Below are positions 6,944 to 14,700 of a stretch of DNA of 14,841 nucleotides, one piece after another; position 1 is the stretch's first letter; the number at the start of each line of letters is the position of its first letter. The notes beneath the pieces are model-generated. The model made no database searches. It saw nothing but the letters and a program-made list of their open reading frames with translations, and was not told the origin of the DNA. This DNA is from JAICIG01 sp035532215 (GTDB lineage: Bacteria > Planctomycetota > Planctomycetia > Pirellulales > JAICIG01): the NCBI GenBank assembly GCA_035532215.1, contig DATKRK010000003.1, positions 1 to 14,841 on the forward strand. Reading direction: 5' to 3'. The translations under genes and the position numbers were made by a program.

Positions 6944-7060
6944 CCGGAACAGAGAAGAGGCCGATTGTGTAAGAAACGCGTTCCTAGGAAAAAATTATTG
7001 ATAAGACAACGAACCACTCACAATCGCCTGCCTCTCGAAACTGAGTTCGATCATACCAGC

Positions 7061-7210
7061 TTAAAAAGGCATGTCCAGCTTTTTGTCGAAAGTTTTTTTG
7101 CCAATCCGCCAGGGGTCGCCAATCTGCTCGGCGTATTCATAATGCATATAGCCGCTGACAATTGTTTCGGCGGCGATATTGAAGCCTGGGCCGGGCGACT
7201 CAATCAACAT
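7061..7210 (-). CDS. Small divergent protein, 49 residues, unrecognised
   Basis: ATG 7210 to TAA 7061 encodes 49 residues beginning MLIESPGPGFNIAAETIVSG, continuing with YMHYEYAEQIGDPWRIGKK and ending TFDKKLDMPF. The composition is balanced (aromatic, charged, one Trp, no Arg/Ala/Pro/Gly excess) and unlike the shadow frames of this GC-rich window. It is the only gene-like frame in an otherwise AT-richer gap, and an intrinsic terminator on the same strand follows. Its start is 49 bases from the divergent inositol-phosphatase gene. No membrane helix or known motif is seen. I infer it is real and probably cytosolic; the function is unknown. Confidence 0.6.
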   Translation of the reverse strand: MLIESPGPGFNIAAETIVSGYMHYEYAEQIGDPWRIGKKTFDKKLDMPF

Positions 7211-7229
7211 CGGCGCCCCGGTCCACGCA

Positions 7230-7239
7230 CGAGATCTCG
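7230..7239. promoter_or_regulatory. Palindrome in the divergent intergenic region
   Basis: CGAGATCTCG is a perfect 10-bp palindrome located in the 49 bases between the divergent starts at 7210 (minus) and 7260 (plus). It could be an operator, but a palindrome of this length by chance in such a gap is not very rare. No convincing -35/-10 pair is visible nearby. Confidence 0.2.
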
Positions 7240-7259
7240 CGCTTCAAGGCATCGGCACT

Positions 7260-8042
7260 ATGCCCACAATCGACGATTATCAAAGAATTTGCGAACAGGC
7301 GGCGCGAGCCGGCGGCGAAGTGCTGCTCGATTGGGCCGGGCGGTTCGCCGTTCGCGAAAAGGGACCGGCCGATCTGGTTACCGAGGCCGACGTCGCCGCC
7401 CAGGATGCGATTCGCGACGTCCTGTTGGGCGCTTTTCCCAAGCACGGATTCCTGGCCGAAGAAAATCTCTCGCTGCCCAGCCAGGAAGACGGCTATCGCT
7501 GGATCGTCGATCCTTTGGACGGCACGACCAACTACGTCCACGGCTTGCCGCAGTTTGCCGTTTCCATCGCGCTGGAACAAAACGGCTGGCTCAAGACGGG
7601 CGTGGTCTACAACCCGGTGACTGACGAGTGTTTTTCGGCGGCCGAAGGCCGAGGCGCGCATCTGAACGGGCAAGCCTTGCGCGTGAGCCAGGTGGCCGAA
7701 CTCTCGCAGGCCCTGGTGGCTGCGAGCTTCCCCGCAAAAGTGCGTCGCGGAGATCCCGAAATCGAAGATTTTCTGGCCGTGATGCTCGAATGCCAGGCTT
7801 TGCGTCGGATGGGCTCGTCGGCTTTGAACCTTTGCTATTTGGCGGCCGGCCGCTTCGACGCTTACTGGTCTCGCAGCACCAAAGCTTGGGATATTGCGGC
7901 GGGCGTGCTGATCGTGCGCGAAGCCGGCGGCGTGGTCAGCGGCTTCGACGGCCGCGAGCTCGATTTGGCCGATCCGCGATTCATCGCAGCCGGGACGGCG
8001 CCGTTGCACGCTCAACTATCCCAAATGCTTTGCCCTAGTTGA
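7260..8042 (+). CDS. suhB: Inositol monophosphatase family protein
   Basis: This 260-residue protein has the usual length of inositol-1-monophosphatases, Mg-dependent enzymes that hydrolyse myo-inositol phosphates or related sugar phosphates in the cytosol. All metal-site motifs are present: FLAEEN (Glu67/68), WIVDPLDGTTNYVHG (81-95, with Asp84 and Asp87) and KAWDIAAG (Asp211). The conserved RMGSSALNLCYLAAGRFDAYW block lies at 183-203. ATG 7260 is preceded by AAGG at 10 bases' spacing. The frame is open to TTG 7179, but the longer form would overlap the divergent small gene and adds no conserved sequence. The substrate could also be fructose-1,6-bisphosphate, PAP or histidinol phosphate; the suhB label means family membership only. 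Confidence 0.93.
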   Translation: MPTIDDYQRICEQAARAGGEVLLDWAGRFAVREKGPADLVTEADVAAQDAIRDVLLGAFPKHGFLAEENLSLPSQEDGYRWIVDPLDGTTNYVHGLPQFAVSIALEQNGWLKTGVVYNPVTDECFSAAEGRGAHLNGQALRVSQVAELSQALVAASFPAKVRRGDPEIEDFLAVMLECQALRRMGSSALNLCYLAAGRFDAYWSRSTKAWDIAAGVLIVREAGGVVSGFDGRELDLADPRFIAAGTAPLHAQLSQMLCPS

Positions 8043-8076
8043 CCTTATCGCGGTAGACTAGGGGTAATTTCCTGCT

Positions 8077-8104
8077 TTGAGCGACTTCCGCAACTGAGTA
8101 AACT
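8077..8104 (+). promoter_or_regulatory. Weak sigma70-like promoter candidate for the giant-gene operon
   Basis: TTGAGC (8077-8082) and TAAACT (8099-8104) are spaced by 16 bases in the 158-base gap between suhB and the giant gene. The match to consensus is partial and planctomycete promoters are poorly defined, so this is only a candidate. Confidence 0.2.
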
Positions 8105-8200
8105 GGTACTGGGCGGCCGCAGCGTCTCCCCTTCATTAAGTCGGCGGTGAGCGGGCGTCATCGCCCTTCAAGCGGCGAGGCCGGAGAGGAACAAGAAGTC

Positions 8201-11200
8201 TTGCGAGCGATTTGGCTGGGATTGACGCTCTTGGCGATCGGCCAGAGTTGGATCTGGACGGAGCCGCTGCGCGCGCAATCGTCGGAAACCGCTCCTGCGG
8301 AAAAGGCTCCGGATCGGTCCCGCAGCGACTCGTCGCAGGGGGTCAAGCGGGTCGAGCCCGAGATCTTCTACGTCAAAGATCCCAAAGATCCCAAGGGCAA
8401 TCTGCTTCCGCTGTTGAACGTCCCGCTGAAAGAGTTGGATGCGGCGCTCGACAAAACGCGCGGAGCGGTCGGCGCCGTCCGGCCGGCGTTTCGCCTGGAT
8501 CGGATGATCGTCAACGGCGAGGTCACGGGCAAGCATGCCGCGCTGACCTTTCAGTTCCAGATCACCGTCTTCGCCAACCACAACAAGTGGGTTCGCGTGC
8601 CCTTGCGGCTGGCCGGCGTAGCATTGGAAAAGGCCGAATATCAGGGCGAAGGAGAGCGGTTCCTGGTCTTCGACGAGGCGGACGGAGAATACGTCAGTTG
8701 GTTCCGCTGCGAGACGGAGACGCCCCACGTACTGACGCTGCACGGCCTGGTCGCCTTGGACCAATCGGCCGGGCAGACGCGATTGAAGCTGAACGCTCCG
8801 CGAGCGGTACACTCGGAGCTGACGCTGAAGACGGCTTCGAAGCAGGCGGTCGGCGAAGTGTCGGGGGCGGTGCTCGCCGAAACTCGCCGGCTGGAAGGCG
8901 GCGCCGAGTTCAAGGCGATCGGACTGACGAGCGATTTCACGCTCGCCTGGCGCGAGCCCTCGCGGCGCGCCCAGGAAAGTCGGGTCGAACTGGACGCCCA
9001 GGGAGAAATCCTGGTCCGCATCGATCATCAAAATGTGATCTCCACCGCCGACCTCACGGTGGGCGCCTTTGGCCGGGAATTCGACAGCTTTCGCGTGCGA
9101 TTGCCCCCCGGCGCCGAGTTGATTACCGCCGAGATTCCGGCCGAGCGCCCCGACTATAGCGTCGCGCCGCTCGACGCGGCGAACGATCCGGCCGCGCCAA
9201 CGCCCGCGGGTTCTTGGGTTGAAGTCAAGCGCACGATGAAAAGCGCGGAACCGCTTAAAATCCGGCTCAAGACTCAGCGAGCGCTGGCGGAAACCGCGCC
9301 CGACAAGCCGTTCGAATTGGCCGGCTTCGAAGTCCAAGGAGCGGCGCGGCAGTGGGGCGATCTGGCGGTCTTCGTCGCCAACGACTGGCAAATCTCCTTT
9401 GGCAAACGGCTCGGCGTCCGCCAGGTCGAGGACCTGGCGAACGAGGCTTTCTTGAACTTGTTGAAAGGCGCGGAAGACGACGAACTGCTCGCGGGCTTCG
9501 AGTATTACTTCGAATATCTACGGCAGCCCTGCTCCTTGCCGGTCCTCATCAGCCCGCAAGAGACCGTGATCAGCGTCGCCCCTTACTACCTGGTGCGCGT
9601 GTCGGCGGACCAAATGCACCTCGACGCCAAGCTGGCCTACAAGGTCAGCGGCGCCAAAGCGTTTGGTTTGGAGATCGATTTGCCGGGTTGGGCCGTCGAC
9701 GCGACGAGCATCACGGCGCGGATCGGCGGCCCAGGGCCCGCCGCCGCGGCCGATGCGCCGCGCCCCGAGTTGGCCGATGTGTCGCGCATCGCGGCGAAGC
9801 CCGGCGAACCGCTGACGATTCCTCTCAAGCAGGCCGCCTTGGGCCGCGTCGAAGTGACGCTGACGGCGCAGCGCAAAATCGCCGAAGGCGCCGAGACCGT
9901 CGATTTTCAACTCCCCCGGCCCGAGGCAACCACGCAGGATGCGGCCGAACTTGCCGTGCTGGCCGACCAGAACATCGAATTGACGCCGCGAGAAACGGAC
10001 CTAGCCGGGCTGCGGCGCCAGCCGAGCGGGCCGGAACTGGCGATAGCTCCGGGCGAGACCGAGCCGTTGTACTACCGCGGCGAAGCCGAGGGCGCCAAGT
10101 TCGCCGCCGATTTTCGCATCCGGCCGCGGCAGGTTTCCGTCGAAGTTTTCACGGACGCGAGCCTGAGCGAAACGGGCGCCGTTCGCGCAGAGCAGACGTT
10201 TACCTACCGCATCCAATACGAGCCGGCGGAAACGCTGACGTTCGAGGTTCCGCAAGTCCTGGTCGACGAACGCAAGTTCAAGGCGTTTCAGTACGAAAAA
10301 GAACAGGTCCTCGACGGAGAATTGTCGTGGGAACCGATCGCTGAGGAAAACGCTGCGCCAGATGAGGCGCCCGAGGCCCTTACGGTGCGCCGCGTGCGCG
10401 TCAAGCTTCGCAAACCGGCGCTAGGCGCCTGCCGCCTGAAGATCGAATACTCGTGGAGCGGCGAGCCTTTGATGCGCGAGACCAGCGTGCCGCTGAAGTT
10501 GCCGCTGGTCATGCCGGCGGAAGTCGAGTGCCGCGAGAATCGCCTCGATTTGTCGGTCGATCCAGGCGTCAAAGCCGAGCCGCTGGGCGCCGAGTGGTCG
10601 CCTCGCCCGGTGCTCGTCTCGACTTCGCCAGGCGGGTCCGAGGGAGGGCCGGGCGCCCTCGCCCGGCAAACGAGCCGCGAACTGGCGAGCGGACGGGCGG
10701 GGGCGCCCGCCCCTCCAGGTCCGAGCTTGCAGCTTCAGGCAGCGCAGACCTGGCCCGCACTCACTTTGAACGCCAGTCTGGCGGAATTATCCGACGACGA
10801 AACGATGGTTGTCGAACGAGTCTGGCTCCAAACGCAGCTCTCGAAATCCGAGCGGACCGACCGGGCGGTCTATCGCTTCGAGAGCCGTGACCATCGCTTC
10901 AGCTTGATTTTGCCGCAGGGCTGGATGGAAGCTTCGTTCTGGCTTGACGGCGCCTTAGTCGAAGCGCAGCACGGGGAAGCGCCGAACGAACAAGTGATTG
11001 TTTGGCGCGACGGGGGGACCGAGATCCAGACTCACGTGCTGGAGGCGAAATATAGTTTTCCCGACCGCCCGAAGGGTCGCGGCCTACTCTCGCTCGAACT
11101 GCCGAAACTCGCCTCCGGCGTCGGCTCGCGACGCGCCTATTGGCAGTTGATCCTGCCGCGAGACGAGTATCTGGTGACGGGACCGGGCGAGTTGACTTCA

Positions 11201-11791
11201 GAGGCGGTCTGGAGCTGGGACCGCTATTGTTGGTCGCGGCGCCCGCCGTTCGATCAAAACTATCTCGATGCCTGGGCGCATGACGACCCGCAGGCGGACC
11301 AACGGGCCGGAGCGCCGGCTTCGCAAGCGGCGCCGTTTCCCTCGGCGAACGAGTACCTGTTTAGTTCCATCGAGATTAGCGGAGCGCAACAGGTGCGGAC
11401 CGCCAGCCGCTCGTCGCTGGTCTTGATCGGCTCGGGCCTGGTGCTGTTGGCCGGCTTGGCGCTGATCTACGCGCCCGCGTTGCGGCATCCGGCCTTGTTG
11501 TTCGCGGCCGCGTTGGCGGTGTTGACCGGCGCCATGATTTATCCCGAGGTCACGCTACTGTGGTTGCAAGCCGCGGCGGCGGGCGCCTTGCTGACGGCGG
11601 TGGCGGGCGTCTTGGAGCGCAGAGTTGCTCGCCGCCGGCGCCGCGAGGCCTTTGTTCGCGGCGGCTCGAGTTCGATCGTCAGCCGCAACTCGACTCGCAC
11701 GCATCCCCGGCATTCCGCGGCGTCGGCGCCGGTTTCGACGGAAACCGCCGCCGTCGCCCTAGAGCTGTCGGCGCCGGAATCAAGGCCATGA
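8201..11791 (+). CDS. Giant exported protein with three C-terminal membrane helices
   Basis: I recognise no named domain in this 1196-residue protein. I chose TTG 8201 because it follows GGAGAGG at about 11 bases and gives a signal peptide (MRAIWLGLTLLAIG, cleavage near LRAQS). GTG 8147 would add an acidic leader (GEAGEEQE) in front of it. A short conserved-looking segment (EIFYVKDPKDPKGNLLPLLN) precedes a very long beta-rich region to about residue 1065. This carries repeated 'L-x-L-x-LP' strand patterns and an ID-L-PGW-VDA motif near 495. Residues about 815-840 (GGPGALARQTSRELASGRAG) are encoded by a REP-like hairpin pair and form a likely linker. Three membrane helices lie at about 1072-1090, 1095-1113 and 1115-1136, followed by a basic tail. 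The bulk is thus probably periplasmic, anchored at the C-terminus. Its stop overlaps the next giant gene (ATGA). Confidence 0.85.
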   Translation: MRAIWLGLTLLAIGQSWIWTEPLRAQSSETAPAEKAPDRSRSDSSQGVKRVEPEIFYVKDPKDPKGNLLPLLNVPLKELDAALDKTRGAVGAVRPAFRLDRMIVNGEVTGKHAALTFQFQITVFANHNKWVRVPLRLAGVALEKAEYQGEGERFLVFDEADGEYVSWFRCETETPHVLTLHGLVALDQSAGQTRLKLNAPRAVHSELTLKTASKQAVGEVSGAVLAETRRLEGGAEFKAIGLTSDFTLAWREPSRRAQESRVELDAQGEILVRIDHQNVISTADLTVGAFGREFDSFRVRLPPGAELITAEIPAERPDYSVAPLDAANDPAAPTPAGSWVEVKRTMKSAEPLKIRLKTQRALAETAPDKPFELAGFEVQGAARQWGDLAVFVANDWQISFGKRLGVRQVEDLANEAFLNLLKGAEDDELLAGFEYYFEYLRQPCSLPVLISPQETVISVAPYYLVRVSADQMHLDAKLAYKVSGAKAFGLEIDLPGWAVDATSITARIGGPGPAAAADAPRPELADVSRIAAKPGEPLTIPLKQAALGRVEVTLTAQRKIAEGAETVDFQLPRPEATTQDAAELAVLADQNIELTPRETDLAGLRRQPSGPELAIAPGETEPLYYRGEAEGAKFAADFRIRPRQVSVEVFTDASLSETGAVRAEQTFTYRIQYEPAETLTFEVPQVLVDERKFKAFQYEKEQVLDGELSWEPIAEENAAPDEAPEALTVRRVRVKLRKPALGACRLKIEYSWSGEPLMRETSVPLKLPLVMPAEVECRENRLDLSVDPGVKAEPLGAEWSPRPVLVSTSPGGSEGGPGALARQTSRELASGRAGAPAPPGPSLQLQAAQTWPALTLNASLAELSDDETMVVERVWLQTQLSKSERTDRAVYRFESRDHRFSLILPQGWMEASFWLDGALVEAQHGEAPNEQVIVWRDGGTEIQTHVLEAKYSFPDRPKGRGLLSLELPKLASGVGSRRAYWQLILPRDEYLVTGPGELTSEAVWSWDRYCWSRRPPFDQNYLDAWAHDDPQADQRAGAPASQAAPFPSANEYLFSSIEISGAQQVRTASRSSLVLIGSGLVLLAGLALIYAPALRHPALLFAAALAVLTGAMIYPEVTLLWLQAAAAGALLTAVAGVLERRVARRRRREAFVRGGSSSIVSRNSTRTHPRHSAASAPVSTETAAVALELSAPESRP
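10642..10717. repeat. REP-like inverted pair embedded in a coding sequence
   Basis: The left unit (10642-10667) contains the hairpin GCCGGGC (10648-10654), loop GCCCTC, GCCCGGC (10661-10667). The right unit (10691-10717) is the reverse orientation of the same sequence with a few changes; the spacer is 23 bases. Compared with the unit at 36-55, the second stem pair is C-G where the other has A-T, a compensatory change that keeps the hairpin. Here the units point towards each other, the opposite arrangement to the pair at the left edge. The element is translated in frame and keeps the giant gene open. Confidence 0.8.
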
Positions 11792-14700
11792 GTTCGTCCC
11801 GGCTCGCTCGCCCGTTCGCCTTCGCAACGCTGGCGGCATCCTGTTGCCTGGCGTGGGCATTGCCCGCCGGCGGCGCCGCGCCGGACTCGGTCGAGACGCT
11901 CAAGTACCGTCGCTACTTCGTGCCCGACGACCGGCCGAAGGATTGGCCCTACGGCGACATCCCTTACGTCCCGATCGAGAAAGAAGAATTCGACCGGCTG
12001 ATCGCCACGGTACAGTCGGCGCCGCAATTCGCCTTGGCGGCTTCCGCCCGAGTCTCGCGGGCGAAGTACGAGGCGAAACTCGGCGATCGGGAATCGCTTT
12101 CCGGGCAAGCGAGATTGGAAATCAACCACGCCGCGCCGACGCCGGTGCTGTTGCCGCTCGATCCTTGCGGCGTGGCCATCGAGTTCGTCCAGTGGGACGA
12201 CGCCGAAAATCCCGAGGCGATCTTCGGCCTGGCTTCCGACGGCCGTGCGGCCGTGTATGTTGACCGCTCGGGAACGCTGCTGTTCGATTGGTCGTTACGC
12301 GGCCGCCGCGATGCGACCGGCGCGGCGATCTTCGCCTTGGACCTGCCGCGTTCGCCGTTCTCCTCGCTCGTCGTCGATTTGCCGCCGGAATTGACCCTGA
12401 CGGCTGCTCCGGGCGTCGTGGCCGAGCATGTGCCGACCGCCGACGCTCTCGAGCGCTGGCGAGTCGAATTGGGCAGCCAGCACCGCTGCTCGCTGAAGCT
12501 GTCGCCGGCGGGCGCCGTCGACCAGCAACAACGGCGGCTGGCGCTTTTGCAACAGACGACTCGTTACGATTTTTCGCCGGGCGGACTAGACGTTACTGAA
12601 AAGTTGACGCTGGACGTCCATACGGAGCCCCTCCACCAGCTTGAACTGGAGGTCGATCCCGAGCTGCGATTGATGTCGGTGCGATACGGCGATTTGGACG
12701 TGGACTGGACCGTCGCGGCCAGTTCTTTTCCGCAGGGCAAACGCCGCATCGTGATCGATCTCCCGGAGCCGCTCTTGGGCGCCCGGCAGCAACTGCAATT
12801 GAAGGCCTTGGCGCCTCTCGTCGAAAACCAGCTTTGGACGTTGCCCGCGATCCGGCCTCACGGCGTATTCTGGCAAGAGGGCGACATCGAGCTGTCGACT
12901 CCCGCTCCGTTGACGCTCGATCGGCTGTCGCTCGTCGGCTGCCGAGAATCGCGCAGCGGCACTCTGCCGGCGCCATTGACGGGGGAATCGATCGAACTGC
13001 AAGCCTTTGCCCCCAGCGCCAGCGTAAAAGTGCTCCTCTCACGGCGCCGGCAGCCCTTGCAGCTCGGCAGCGGAACGCAAATCAATCTCAAGGCCGACCG
13101 CATCGAAGCCGATTGGCGGGGCGAATTCACGGTCGACGAGGGCGAGCGGTTGGCTTTGAACGCCGAGATCAGGCCCGGCTGGACGATCGATTCCGTCAAG
13201 GCGCGGCCCGAGGACGCGCTCGATGAATTCGCCCCGCTGGAAATCGACGGGCGAAATCTGCACGTTCGCCTGACCGCGCCCCTCTCGCGAGAGCGTCCGG
13301 TCGCGTTGCACATCGTCGCGCATCGCTCGGCGTCGCCCCGAGAAAAGCCGTTGCGCGCCGGCGACTTCGAGATTTTGAAATTTCGCGGCGTCTCGACCGC
13401 CCAGCGGCTGCTATCGCTTTCGGCGCAGCCGCCCTACCTGCTTCGCGTCGAGGGCGCCGAAGATCAACCTCGCCGCGAGGCCGAGACTCTGACGCCCGCC
13501 GAACGGCAATTGTTCGCCGAGCCGCCGCCCAGCGCCGTCTTCGATCTGGCGCGCAGCGAGGGCGGCTGGTCGGTCAGCCTGGAACAGCAGCCGCGGCGCT
13601 ACCGCGCCGACTCGCTGAAGGTCGAAGCGACTCTCACTCCCGGTCCGCTCGTCGAATCGTACGAGATTCGCATCGTGCCGGAATCGGCGCCGATCGATCA
13701 TTGCCTGATTCACTTTACGCAGCCGCGCGACGAACCGCCGCGCTGGCGCGAGGCGTCCGGGAAAAAACCGTTCACCGCCAGTCGCTGGACGAAAGAACAA
13801 CAAGCCAGGCTGGGCCTGGAATCGGGCGAGACTTGGGAGATCGCGCTGGCCAGCCCGCAAAGCGACCCGTTCGAGCTGCAGGCGACGCGACCGTCGAAAC
13901 TGGAGGGTCCGCTGGCCTTGAGCCTGGTCGTGGCGCCCCAGGCGAGCAGCCAGAAGGGGCTGTTGGAAATTCGCGCGACCGATGCCGTGCCGGCGATCGT
14001 GCGGAATCTGCGGCTCAAGCCGGCGCCCTTCGAATCGTCGCCCGAAACGCGATATTCGACCGAGCGCGGCGCCTTCTCCTATGATCCGGCGGCCGAACTC
14101 GGAACGTCGTCCGAGCCGGCCATCGTCGTAGAGCGACCAGGCCCGATCGGCGAATTGCGCGGCGCGCTCGTCTGGGATCTGCGGCTCGATTCGCGCTATG
14201 AAACCACGGGCCAGGCCTTGCACCTGGCAAGCTGCCTGATCGAAAGCTCCGGTCGCCCGAGTTGCACGCTTTCGTTTCCCGCGGGAGTTGACGTGCTGGA
14301 GGTTCGCCTCGACGACGCGCCGGTCGCCTGGACCGCGTCGCAGGGTCGTGTCACCGCGCCGCTTCCGCCCGGCGAGCGGTTCCCCAAGCTGGACGTTCAA
14401 TTTACGACGCAGAGCCCTTCGCTGAGCGTTTGGAACGCCTGTGAGCCGCCTTGGCCTGAAATGGATGTTCCCGTGCTGGCCAGGCACTGGTCAGTCTGGA
14501 CGCCGCCGGACTACGATTTGCTCGGCGCGGATCTTCGCGACGGGCGGCAAGCCCCGTTGAGCTGGTCGCAGCGTTTGTTCGGCATTCTGGGCCGTCCGCT
14601 CGGCGAACCGCGTTTCGAACCCGTCCTGAGCGAGCGTTGGCTGGCGGTCGCCGCAGCGGCAGGAGATTCAACGCCCGCCGCCGACGAAGGCGCCGCCGCG

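Noticed and set aside
6137..7624. Plus-strand frame of 495 codons across 6137-7624
   Set aside because: It runs antisense to the 6113-6862 gene, through the terminator and intergenic region, and out of frame into suhB. No coherent protein character is seen.
7200..8015. Minus-strand frame of 271 codons opposite suhB
   Set aside because: Shadow of a clear inositol monophosphatase; its end also overlaps the start of the more convincing 49-residue frame.
11729..11740. GCCGGTTTCGAC, the core of the terminal tandem repeat, also found near the end of the first giant gene
   Set aside because: Single copy in a different reading frame. Probably a coincidence of local base usage, though it might be worth counting genome-wide.
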